The notes beneath the pieces were generated by a model, which made no database searches, was not told where the DNA came from, and worked only from the letters and a program-made list of their open reading frames with translations. A program made the position numbers and the translations under genes. Below, piece by piece: positions 17,191 through 25,244 of a DNA stretch of 64,000 nucleotides. Within the stretch, counting starts at the first letter, position 1; the number at the start of each line of letters is the position of its first letter. Source of the DNA: Paenibacillus solani (GTDB lineage: Bacteria > Bacillota > Bacilli > Paenibacillales > Paenibacillaceae). The stretch lies in the NCBI RefSeq assembly GCF_001277345.1, contig NZ_LIUT01000001.1:2506203-2570202 (forward strand), in the 5' to 3' direction.

Positions 17191-17538
17191 ATGTATTACC
17201 TATACAGTGCCGGTTTACTCTTTGGAGGATTGTCGATCATCAATCTTGTCTTCTCTTACCAAGCCAAACACATTCAACATCTGTTCTGGCCTACACTCCA
17301 GTTTCAGTTGTTTATGCTTCCGCTGTTCCTGATCGCCAATATGTGTATCGGTTACGGAATTCGCTATGGTTTTAAAGCCACCGATCAATTAGGATACACT
17401 CTGATTTTCTCAAAATGTCTGGAAATCCTCATATCGTTAGGAGTCGCCTATTTGTTTCTGAAGGAAATCCCTACATGGAAGAACTGGGTCGGAATCGGTA
17501 TCATTGCACTAGGCATTTTCCTCGTGAAACAAAAGTGA
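17191..17538 (+). CDS. Small DMT/SMR-like membrane protein
   Basis: 115 residues with four hydrophobic segments, ending in WVGIGIIALGIFLVKQK, like the last helix of small multidrug resistance and half-size EamA proteins. Such proteins dimerise to export cations or drugs, but the conserved SMR Glu in helix 1 is not evident, so transport is only inferred. AGGAGG lies directly upstream of the ATG. A 20-bp near-palindrome precedes it. Confidence 0.75.
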   Translation: MYYLYSAGLLFGGLSIINLVFSYQAKHIQHLFWPTLQFQLFMLPLFLIANMCIGYGIRYGFKATDQLGYTLIFSKCLEILISLGVAYLFLKEIPTWKNWVGIGIIALGIFLVKQK

Positions 17539-17608
17539 ATGCTGCATCACCTGAATGTGCCTGATTATCTTTCATAGCTTCCTTCATTCGACGAACAGCA
17601 CTCTAGTT

Positions 17609-18265
17609 TCACCTTCTTCTCCTCATCCAGCCCTGCTCAAAGGCATAACGAGTCAGTTGGACCCGGTTCTCCAAATGCAGCTTCTGCAAAATGTTCTTCA
17701 GATGGTTCTTCACGGTATTCTCCGATATGCACAAATCAACTGAAATATCGCGGTTGGACATCCCCTCGGCCACAAGTTCTAATATTTCTATTTCCCTTGA
17801 GGTTAAGGGACTATCATTAGGATCGGGCTTCTCATACTGGGAGAACTCCTTCAAAATGCGAAAAGCCAGCTCCCTGCTCATCGGTGCCTCGTCCACTGCA
17901 ATGGCTTTGAGATACTCATGCCACGATTCGGGATTCAGATTCTTCAACAGATAGCCTTGAGCGCCGCGTTTCAACGCATCAAACAGATGGGCGATGTCGT
18001 CGGACACCGTAACCATCACAATCTTGACGTAAGGAAATTTGTCTTTTACCCGCTTTGTCGCTTCCAAGCCGTCCATGTCAGGCATCTGAATGTCCATTAA
18101 GATAATATCGGGCATCCAAATTTCAGTCAGCCTTAGCGCTTCCTCTCCACTCTTTCCTTCTGCCACAATCTCAAACGTTGGGTCACTGCTCAATATCGTG
18201 CGGATACCTTCTCGTGCAAGATCGCTGTCATCAATGATTAATACGCGAAATGGCTGATGTGTCAT
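17609..18265 (-). CDS. NarL/LuxR-family response regulator
   Basis: 218 residues: receiver domain with acidic pocket IDDSD and phospho-acceptor Asp58 (IILMDIQMPDMDG), then a LuxR-type helix-turn-helix near the C-terminus (LTSREIEILELVAEGMSNRDIS, split here for length). Its start overlaps the kinase stop by 4 bases (ATGA), so the two are translationally coupled. Signal and targets unknown; the pair is of the LiaSR/DesKR/YxjML class. Confidence 0.9.
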   Translation of the reverse strand: MTHQPFRVLIIDDSDLAREGIRTILSSDPTFEIVAEGKSGEEALRLTEIWMPDIILMDIQMPDMDGLEATKRVKDKFPYVKIVMVTVSDDIAHLFDALKRGAQGYLLKNLNPESWHEYLKAIAVDEAPMSRELAFRILKEFSQYEKPDPNDSPLTSREIEILELVAEGMSNRDISVDLCISENTVKNHLKNILQKLHLENRVQLTRYAFEQGWMRRRR

Positions 18266-19089
18266 GTTGCATTCTCCTTCTGTATGCTGATCATCGTTCT
18301 GTCATGCTGTCTTCCTATCTTAAATGTCCATCCCATAGCCTTGGCTCGATCCTTCATGATGTTGATTCCATAACGATTACCGCTTGGCTGCTTGTCGAAG
18401 TCAAAACCTTTGCCGTCATCGCTCACAGTACAACGCCAGCCCGTCGATGTTTCGGAAGCAGTAATATATACATGCTTTGCTTCGGCATGCTTGTGAATAT
18501 TTAGTAAGGATTCCCGGATCGAAGCCAGCAGCTCCGCCTTTTCTTTGGCAGACAGCATCGTGTCGGGAATATTCCATTGAATGGTGAAATGGAGGTTCGT
18601 CTCCTGCTTGATTTCCTCAATCAAGCTGTTCATGCTTTGCATCCAGGGGATAGCTTGCGGATCAGCTGGATACCGGAGATTGGCAATCGCCTCTCTTACG
18701 TAGACATGGGTGCGGTGAACGCTTTTCTTAATTTCCTGATATGGAACTTGGCCTCTCGCTCCCTCCCTCTCCAGCCGGTCAACTTGTGCACTCAACAAGA
18801 ACAAGGATTGAGCAATACCGTCATGAAGCTCTCGGCCAATCCTCTCCCGTTCCTGCATGGCTGCCTGCATCGCCCTGGCTTGATTCAGCTCCTCCTGGTT
18901 GCGTTCAATCAGCGAGAACAACTGAGTGAGAAACAGGATAGATACCAGAAAAACGATGACAGGTGCAAGCAGATTACCGAGGTCCATAGATATATAGGGA
19001 AGCAAAAATTCATGACGGACATATTCCCAGAGACCAATCGTTAAGGTTGGAATAATCAGAATCAACCATTTCATTTGTTTATAGGACAT
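18262..19089 (-). CDS. Membrane sensor histidine kinase (HisKA_3)
   Basis: 275 residues: two hydrophobic N-terminal segments (about 7-20 and 39-58) with almost no extracellular loop, a coiled linker, the HisKA_3 box RERIGRELHDGIAQSLF (His89), and an ATPase domain with ESLLNIHKHAEA and DDGKGFDF. The small membrane sensor resembles intramembrane-sensing kinases (LiaS/DesK group), which often respond to envelope stress; that role is inferred. Coupled to the response regulator at 17609. Confidence 0.88.
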   Translation of the reverse strand: MSYKQMKWLILIIPTLTIGLWEYVRHEFLLPYISMDLGNLLAPVIVFLVSILFLTQLFSLIERNQEELNQARAMQAAMQERERIGRELHDGIAQSLFLLSAQVDRLEREGARGQVPYQEIKKSVHRTHVYVREAIANLRYPADPQAIPWMQSMNSLIEEIKQETNLHFTIQWNIPDTMLSAKEKAELLASIRESLLNIHKHAEAKHVYITASETSTGWRCTVSDDGKGFDFDKQPSGNRYGINIMKDRAKAMGWTFKIGRQHDRTMISIQKENAT

Positions 19090-19328
19090 ACGCTGCCTCC
19101 TGAATGTTTATAATGAAGATGAGCAGCAAGCTCCTCTTCCATCATAGTATCATGAGTGATCCCTCCATACTAATGAAGTTTTCATGTTAACGGAATGACT
19201 CTAAAGAGCTACAGTTTATGTTATTATTTGTCTTTTCTGCAATAACCTATTTACAACTTCATTGAATATCGCTTATATAGAGTTAAAGTTATCATTTTTT
19301 TCCACTTCCGATGAAGGGAGCTGCAGTT

Positions 19329-20177
19329 ATGAAGACGCAAAAAATTGCAGTGATCATTGTACACGGATTGGGAATACAGAAGAAAGACTACGCCAATAAA
19401 TTCATGAAAAATTTGAGAGAAACCTTCTCTCAAATTTCAGGAATTTCTGATCAAGAACTGGCCATGGAAGCCGTACATTGGGCCGATGTATTCGCATCAC
19501 GTGAAGAAGAGATCATCAGAGGCAGCATACGACCACACCGTTTACGTTATCGGCGACTTCGGCAATACGTGATTCATCATCTAGCAGATGCAGTGGCTTA
19601 TCAGCCTGTTGAATCGGAAGATCAGAACTACGAGGCCGTACATCGGACTATTAGCGAGGCGCTGCATAGACTTTCCTTGTCAGCCGGACCCTCTGCTCCT
19701 CTATGCGTCATCTCGCATAGTTTGGGATCCGTCATTGCCAGTAATTTTTTCTATGATTTGCAATTCTCCTCTCGTGGCCATCGCCTGGTCATTGATCCGA
19801 CTTCCCCACTAGAACGGGGAGAACTCCTCACGATGTTCTACACACTTGGAACGACCTTGCCTCTGTGGAGCATGCGTTATCGTGATTTCGATAAACCGAT
19901 AGAGGTTCCTGCTGAACAATTAAAGCGATATCATGCCCAGCTTCTGGGAGAATGGGTCAATTTCTACGATCAAGACGATATTCTTGCTTATCCGCTAAAA
20001 AGCATTAATGAAGCATATGACCGTACGGTACGCCAAGATATCCCTGTTAATGTGGGCAACTGGTTGACCAGCTGGAATCCGCTGTCCCATAGCGGTTACT
20101 TCTACAAACAATCAATTCTTGACTACATTGCCTCTAATTTGGATATCACCTGGCGCGCTATCAATTCGTATAAATAA
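19329..20177 (+). CDS. Alpha/beta-hydrolase-fold protein
   Basis: 282 residues. VIIVHGLGIQKKDYA is the oxyanion-type HGxG opening and VISHSLGSVIASNFF the GxSxG-like nucleophile elbow (SHSLG, about residue 130), so a serine hydrolase is likely; a distal Asp/His pair was not assigned. Substrate unknown. AAGGGAG lies 8 bases ahead of the ATG at 19329; the frame's first ATG (19311) has no site. Followed by a hairpin at 20183-20215. Confidence 0.8.
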   Translation: MKTQKIAVIIVHGLGIQKKDYANKFMKNLRETFSQISGISDQELAMEAVHWADVFASREEEIIRGSIRPHRLRYRRLRQYVIHHLADAVAYQPVESEDQNYEAVHRTISEALHRLSLSAGPSAPLCVISHSLGSVIASNFFYDLQFSSRGHRLVIDPTSPLERGELLTMFYTLGTTLPLWSMRYRDFDKPIEVPAEQLKRYHAQLLGEWVNFYDQDDILAYPLKSINEAYDRTVRQDIPVNVGNWLTSWNPLSHSGYFYKQSILDYIASNLDITWRAINSYK

Positions 20178-20182
20178 CAGAT

Positions 20183-20215
20183 AATGCCGCCAAGACGCTG
20201 CTTCCTGGCGGCATT
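20183..20215 (+). terminator. Hairpin after the hydrolase gene
   Basis: AATGCCGCCA/TGGCGGCATT, 10-bp perfect stem just past the stop; no T-run, so a weak or assisted terminator. Confidence 0.5.
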
Positions 20216-20243
20216 GCTGTCAAATCGCTAATCTTACACGACA

Positions 20244-20292
20244 AAGACCAGCCCTTCCAGGAGGGGCTGGCCTTCATAACCTTGGGGTTATG
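20244..20292 (-). terminator. Two hairpins after the small ORF
   Basis: On the minus strand, CATAACC/GGTTATG (20275-20292) is followed by GGCCAGCCC/GGGCTGGTC with a TCTTTG tail (20244-20274). Confidence 0.5.
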
Positions 20293-20308
20293 GATTCTTG
20301 TGACTCGC

Positions 20309-20557
20309 TTATGTCTCAGATACTATTTTCAAAAATTGATTCATCATCTCAGGAGTCAGGATTGAATTCTCCTGCCTGCTTGCTGCTCCTTGCTCGGCTA
20401 ATTGAGTGGCCTCATGAGTTCGGCCCGCACTTGCTAAAATATTGGAGCGTACCTGCCCATCAATGACGTCAATATGACCATGGTTGGCAAGCATAATCAT
20501 GAGAGCCACACTTCCGAGTCCGACCGACCACATATTCATGATGTTCTTCTTGTTCAT
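20309..20557 (-). CDS. Small single-span membrane or secreted protein, unknown
   Basis: 82 residues: a short positive N-terminus (MNKKNIMNMWS), one hydrophobic segment (VGLGSVALMIMLA, about 12-24), then a polar tail ending FLKIVSET. The AAAGGAG site 8 bases ahead of the ATG at 20557 is good and is the main evidence that it is real. No family recognised. Confidence 0.55.
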   Translation of the reverse strand: MNKKNIMNMWSVGLGSVALMIMLANHGHIDVIDGQVRSNILASAGRTHEATQLAEQGAASRQENSILTPEMMNQFLKIVSET

Positions 20558-20661
20558 CTGCGCTGCTCCTTTCATCACTTGTGGTGACATACATAGTATA
20601 AGCCGGGAACCTTAGCGAGAGATGAAACCGATCTAAAATTCATTTAAGCAATCCGAAAAAC

Positions 20662-20702
20662 AACCACCTACATCTTTTAAATAACCTTAAGATGAGGTGG
20701 TT
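20662..20702 (-). terminator. Terminator of the MMPL gene
   Basis: On the minus strand, AACCACCTCATCTT pairs with AAGATGTAGGTGGTT (small mismatch) and is followed by GTTTTTC. Confidence 0.75.
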
Positions 20703-20729
20703 ATCACAGGGAATATCGAATTTAAATGG

Positions 20730-22967
20730 TTAGGATGTATGCTCAATACTTGTTGCCGATTTCTCATCCGTAATGTTATGCACCTTGCCTGGCCAGAAAG
20801 CCCACTTGCCGAGCAACGTAGTAATTGCCGGTACCAGGAATGGTCTCACGATGAATGTATCGAGCATAACACCGATTGCGGTGATAATACCAAATTGCAC
20901 TAACACCTGGATCGGCAGCGTTGCCAGTACAGCAAATGTCCCCGCCAAGATTAACCCGGCGGATGTGATGACAGAACTGGTCTCGCCAACGCCCTCCCGT
21001 ATTGCCTGCTTCAGCGGCATTTGTTTCCGTTTTTGCCAGATGCTTGAGATCATGAATATGTTGTAATCTTCGCCTAAGGCAACCAGGAATACGAAGGAAT
21101 ACAGCGGTATGGCCCCTTGAATCGCATCCGCTCCCAGGCCGTAGTGAATGATGATCCAGCCTAGGCCTAATGCCGAGAAGTATGACAAGATGACGGTAGC
21201 AATCAGATAGACAGTGGCTACTATAGATCTCAAATAGACCAACAGCAGAAACGCAATTAATCCGATGACCACAGGAATGATAATTTTGGCGTCATGTTCC
21301 CCAGCAACCTCTGTATCATACTGAGTAGCCGTTTGCCCGCTGATCCACACGGCCTCAGCAGGGTTGCTTATCCCCGCCTCTTGAAGGGAAGCTTCTGCAA
21401 TTTCCCTAAGATCAGGAATATGCTGCATCGCTTCCATGGAATAAGGATTCATGGAGAGCTCAATCTCATAACCGATAATATTGCTGTTCTCCGCCCCATT
21501 CTGAGAATCGGATACCTGATCCACATAAGTTAGAGCTTTCAAACGCTCTTCAAGATCCAGGGATTTCCCCCCACTGTCCACCATTAACCGGACAGGTGCA
21601 AGCTCTCCTTCCGTGAACTGCTCTCCGATGATTGTAAATCCTTCTCTAGAAGGCACATCCTCAGGGAAAGAAGAGAGCAGATCATAGGTAAACTTGATTT
21701 GGGATGAGAATGTTGCAAGACCACCCAGCAAGACTAACGCGACCAATACAACAGTCCACGGCTTTGTGGTTACGATGCGTCCGATCCAGCTTTCCTTCTC
21801 TTTGTGAGGGGCTGGTACCGGCTTGCCTTTTTCCCGTGCGCGTTCCGCTTGCATTTCCGGTGTACGCGGAATGAAAGGATAGAATGAACCTCTGCCGAAT
21901 ATAGCTAACAATGCCGGCACTAATGTCAGACTGGCGATAAACATAATCAGAATCGATAAACTGAATGGTACCGCAAAGCGTTGATAGGCCCCGTACTGCG
22001 CCAATAGCAGGGCGAACAATGATAACACGACCGTAAAGCCGCTCATCGCGATGGCGCCAGAAGAGCCCTTGATTGCTTGAAACAAGGCTTTACGTTTATC
22101 AGGCTCATGCCATAGGAGCTGCCGGAATCTCGAAATGATGAATAAGCAATAATCCGTTCCGGCTCCAAACAGCAGCACGGTCATAATGGCGATGGATTGA
22201 GAGTCCACCGTGATGATGCCTTGATCAGCCATGAAACCGAGAATCGGACTTGTAACCATATAGGCAAAACCGACTCCTACAAGCGGTATTAACGCCAGGA
22301 TTGGAGAGCGGTAAATCAAGAGCAGCAATATTAATACCAGCAGCACGGTGGCAATCATGAGCGAGACGTCCGCATCCGCAAACAAACCGGTAGCATCGAT
22401 AGATATTCCGACAGGTCCCGTTACACGGGCACTGATTCCGTCACCACTTTTGACATCCGTCTGGAATGGGTTGCTGCCCAGTACTTGTTCGGACCGCTGC
22501 TCAAGCTCTGCAATTCCTTCCTTAAGCTCATCCGTTTCCTGATCCTCTTCAAAGAATACCGGCAGCACAAGCGTACTCTGGTCCTCCGACAACTGGGCAC
22601 TTAATGCTTGCGGAGGAAGCTTATGGAAAGGAACAACGAATGTTTGATACGGGAGAGGATTGGACTCGAGGTTCGCTGTCAATTCCTGCAGCTTGATCAA
22701 ATCCCCTTCCTCAAGTCCATTTTCTTTGTGCCATACGATAAGGGCCGGTACACCACCATTGCTTGGGAATTCCTTATCGGCCATGGCTTCTGCTATGACG
22801 GATGGAACATCTTCCTTCAAGTTGGCTGCATTATTATCCTCTTTATCGCCAACAGCTGGCCATAGCAAATTCAATGCCAACGCAAGGAGCACCCATACAC
22901 AGAGCGTAACCCACTTGCTTCGCTTTCCCGCAACCCATCTGCCATAATCCGGTCCTGATTCGTGCAT
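20730..22967 (-). CDS. MMPL/RND-family membrane exporter
   Basis: About 745 residues with the two-halved MMPL layout: one helix, large extracellular domain, five helices, repeated. GTDYCLFIISRFR (first half) and GEDYNIFMISSIW (second half) are the hallmark proton-relay segments. It exports lipids or hydrophobic drugs using proton motive force; B. subtilis YdfJ is a comparable protein. GAGAGGA lies 7 bases ahead of the ATG at 22967; the frame's 38 extra N-terminal codons are not supported. It is divergent from a TetR gene, its likely repressor. Confidence 0.9.
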   Translation of the reverse strand: MHESGPDYGRWVAGKRSKWVTLCVWVLLALALNLLWPAVGDKEDNNAANLKEDVPSVIAEAMADKEFPSNGGVPALIVWHKENGLEEGDLIKLQELTANLESNPLPYQTFVVPFHKLPPQALSAQLSEDQSTLVLPVFFEEDQETDELKEGIAELEQRSEQVLGSNPFQTDVKSGDGISARVTGPVGISIDATGLFADADVSLMIATVLLVLILLLLIYRSPILALIPLVGVGFAYMVTSPILGFMADQGIITVDSQSIAIMTVLLFGAGTDYCLFIISRFRQLLWHEPDKRKALFQAIKGSSGAIAMSGFTVVLSLFALLLAQYGAYQRFAVPFSLSILIMFIASLTLVPALLAIFGRGSFYPFIPRTPEMQAERAREKGKPVPAPHKEKESWIGRIVTTKPWTVVLVALVLLGGLATFSSQIKFTYDLLSSFPEDVPSREGFTIIGEQFTEGELAPVRLMVDSGGKSLDLEERLKALTYVDQVSDSQNGAENSNIIGYEIELSMNPYSMEAMQHIPDLREIAEASLQEAGISNPAEAVWISGQTATQYDTEVAGEHDAKIIIPVVIGLIAFLLLVYLRSIVATVYLIATVILSYFSALGLGWIIIHYGLGADAIQGAIPLYSFVFLVALGEDYNIFMISSIWQKRKQMPLKQAIREGVGETSSVITSAGLILAGTFAVLATLPIQVLVQFGIITAIGVMLDTFIVRPFLVPAITTLLGKWAFWPGKVHNITDEKSATSIEHTS

Positions 22968-23060
22968 TTGTAGATCCTCTCCATTCCATGTATGATTTGT
23001 GTGCAACCTAAATTCTTCCTGAAAAAATGCGAAATACATCAACGCAAAATTAATTATATA

Positions 23061-23068
23061 TACCGGTA
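23061..23068. promoter_or_regulatory. Candidate TetR operator core
   Basis: TACCGGTA, flanked by AT-rich sequence with TTAATT on both sides, sits midway between the divergent MMPL and TetR genes. Confidence 0.4.
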
Positions 23069-23135
23069 GGTTAATTTTCAATATTTATTTTGAAAAAGAG
23101 CCCGGCATGTCTTACACTATAGAGAGGAGGTCATC

Positions 23136-23759
23136 ATGACAAAAATACGTAACCCCCGAAATCCCGGACGTCCCAAGGCAGAAGCTGATCAGGCACCGAT
23201 CCAGGAAACCATCCTTTGGACAGCCTCCATGCTATTCATGGAGAACGGCTACGAATCCGTGTCCTTGCAACAAATCGCGAAGGCTTGCCAAGTGACCAAG
23301 GCTTCTATATACTACCATTTCACAAGTAAACCTGAGCTATTTAAAATAGCGGTTACCACGATTTTAAATAAAGCATATGCATCCACTCGTCGGTTTCTGG
23401 AAGAAGCCGAAACCCTTGAAGCCGGATTAATCAAGGTGGCGGAGGCGAAGATTGCACGTCCCCATGCCGAGATGGAAACCATGATGCGAGAAGCGGAACC
23501 TTTTTTATCGCAAGAACAAATGGCCGCGATTCGCGAGGCCGAACAGCGAATCCATGAAGTCCTTGCTGAATATATCAGTCAAGCTATGCAATCCGGCGAA
23601 CTACGGACAGGCAATGCCATGTTAATGGCTCAGGCCTTCTCGGCCATGCTCATGCTGGGTAATCGCGAGGATACACGAAGCGGTTATGACAGCGCCCGTG
23701 ACATGGGAGCCGAGATCGTCGATCTATTCCTGCATGGAGCATTGAAGCTTCCAAAATGA
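23136..23759 (+). CDS. TetR-family repressor (of the MMPL exporter)
   Basis: 207 residues: N-terminal TetR helix-turn-helix (about 22-68: LFMENGYESVSLQQIAKACQ, then VTKASIYYHFTSKPELF) and a variable helical ligand domain. Its divergent placement, with 168 bases between, predicts that it represses both itself and the MMPL pump and is released by a hydrophobic ligand. GAGGAGG is adjacent to the start. Confidence 0.9.
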   Translation: MTKIRNPRNPGRPKAEADQAPIQETILWTASMLFMENGYESVSLQQIAKACQVTKASIYYHFTSKPELFKIAVTTILNKAYASTRRFLEEAETLEAGLIKVAEAKIARPHAEMETMMREAEPFLSQEQMAAIREAEQRIHEVLAEYISQAMQSGELRTGNAMLMAQAFSAMLMLGNREDTRSGYDSARDMGAEIVDLFLHGALKLPK

Positions 23760-23850
23760 CATGGGGTTCCTTACCCTTGAATGACACACCTGAATCGGGA
23801 TTCCTTTTGAATGCTTTGAATGCTTTGAAAATCGAGTCCATAGTACAATT

Positions 23851-23885
23851 AAAGAACGGGGATCCTGATAGGGTCCCCGTTCTTC
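23851..23885. terminator. Bidirectional terminator
   Basis: AGAACGGGGA/TCCCCGTTCT stem between the convergent tetR and nitroreductase genes, with T-rich exit on the plus strand. Confidence 0.8.
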
Positions 23886-23894
23886 TCGTTAGAT

Positions 23895-24530
23895 TTATAT
23901 TTCGTTCCAGAATGCAACGTCCTCAAGCGGCAATCTTACCGTTGGCCGGCCTGGAGCAGCTGCCTTTCCGATCGCAATTAACATCACGCTGCGATAGTGG
24001 GAAGGCACTTTAAATTCCTCCATGAATTGAGCCTTATTATATCCTCCCATCGGTACGGTATCATAACCTCTGGCCCGTGCGCTCAGCATCAGCTGCATGG
24101 AGATCAACCCTGCGTCCACGTCCACGATGCTTTCCTTCACAGACGAGTCCATATTCGCATAAATATGTTCCGCTGTATAGATAAAACGCTGTTTCACTTC
24201 TTCGGTCATAAATCCCGCTTCTTCGGCCATGGAATAGATTTTCTCACCTTTCTCATACCACTTCATATCCCCTAATACGGCAATGACAGCAGATGCCTGC
24301 AGAACATGCTCCTGATTATTAGCAATCGGGTGAAGCTTCTTCAAGCGCTCAGCGTCGTCGATCACAAGAAAGCGCCAAGGCTGTAAATTGCTTGAAGATG
24401 GTGCCAAAATGGCGTCCTTGAGAATCTCTTCCATCTCTTCCCTTGGAATTTTTACGGACGGGTCGTATTGTCGAACGGAATGCCGTTCTCGAATCACGGT
24501 TTGAAAATCAGGTGTAGTTATGGTAGTCAT
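23895..24530 (-). CDS. Nitroreductase-family NAD(P)H:FMN oxidoreductase
   Basis: About 211 residues. RHSVRQYDPSVKIP is the phosphate/FMN-binding start, APSSSNLQPWRFLVI the FMN loop, and GYDTVPMGGYNK the C-terminal FMN contact, as in YodC/YdgI-type nitroreductases. GGAGG sits 7 bases before the ATG at 24530. Its promoter overlaps inverted repeats and the next upstream gene on the same strand is an Rrf2 regulator, so regulation by that protein is likely. Confidence 0.9.
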   Translation of the reverse strand: MTTITTPDFQTVIRERHSVRQYDPSVKIPREEMEEILKDAILAPSSSNLQPWRFLVIDDAERLKKLHPIANNQEHVLQASAVIAVLGDMKWYEKGEKIYSMAEEAGFMTEEVKQRFIYTAEHIYANMDSSVKESIVDVDAGLISMQLMLSARARGYDTVPMGGYNKAQFMEEFKVPSHYRSVMLIAIGKAAAPGRPTVRLPLEDVAFWNEI

Positions 24531-24552
24531 GGTAATCCCTCCAAATTTATAT

Positions 24553-24609
24553 TGTGCAATTAAATGCACAGTTCAAGACGTAATTTAACTGTGTTGTTTA
24601 ATGCACAGT
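24553..24609 (-). promoter_or_regulatory. Two inverted-repeat operators
   Basis: TGTGCA-attaaa-TGCACA (24553-24570) and ACTGTG-N10-CACAGT (24588-24609). Both contain the sequence AATGCACAGT (24563-24572 and 24600-24609, 37 bp apart). The second abuts the -10 box of the nitroreductase promoter. Confidence 0.6.
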
Positions 24610-24636
24610 ATAATGCAGCATTAATTTCATTGTCAA
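24607..24636 (-). promoter_or_regulatory. Nitroreductase promoter
   Basis: Minus strand TTGACA (24631-24636), 18-bp spacer, TATACT (24607-24612); the -10 box overlaps the upstream operator. Confidence 0.75.
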
Positions 24637-24652
24637 CATTAAAATTAATTGC

Positions 24653-25099
24653 TCAAGTCGCGACGTCGGCAATTGTGCGGGATCCCAGAATTTGCAGCGT
24701 GCTCTCCTCAATTTCGGCTAATATCTCGTTAAAGGACTCCTTGATTTCATCTGCAAAATCATGTCCGCCTGTCGCATCCATCATACTGCTGCTGATCGAG
24801 TCATGAACCTGAAGAACCGAATATACTTCAGCCAATGTGATATCGCTGGCTTTCTTGTTCAGACGGTATCCGCCGTCCCGTCCTTCACGCGATACAATAA
24901 TGCCCGCTTGGGCAAGCGTCTTCATTATACGTCTGATGAGTGTTGATTCTGAATGCATGTACGAAGCGATATCACTGCTTGAGCATTTGCCTGCGTGTCG
25001 TTCAAGCGCCACCAGGGCTTGCACAGCCAAGCTGAAGGTCTTATAAGTGGACGGACAGGTCACTGTCGTTTTCTTGGAAGCCTCTCTGTTGATGCTCAT
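24653..25099 (-). CDS. Rrf2-family transcriptional regulator
   Basis: About 148 residues: winged helix with SLAVQALVALERHAG and REGRDGGYRLNKKASDITLAEVY, the Rrf2 signature. The three-cysteine Fe-S loop of IscR/NsrR is absent, so it resembles the cluster-free YwnA/CymR group. AAAGGGGA lies 7 bases ahead of the ATG at 25099; the 54 earlier codons of the frame look untranslated. Next to a nitroreductase whose promoter bears paired operators; the likely target. Confidence 0.87.
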   Translation of the reverse strand: MSINREASKKTTVTCPSTYKTFSLAVQALVALERHAGKCSSSDIASYMHSESTLIRRIMKTLAQAGIIVSREGRDGGYRLNKKASDITLAEVYSVLQVHDSISSSMMDATGGHDFADEIKESFNEILAEIEESTLQILGSRTIADVAT

Positions 25100-25244
25100 A
25101 TTCCTATCCCCTTTGTGAGAATCGGCTTGCCTTGGTTGCCATTCATGGTCCGGCATGCTTTTCATTATTGTAGCCCAAACCCAAGGCGCCATCAAGCAGA
25201 ACAAGGACCATTGCTTAAATGGTCCTCTGCTCCTTTTCTTGTGC

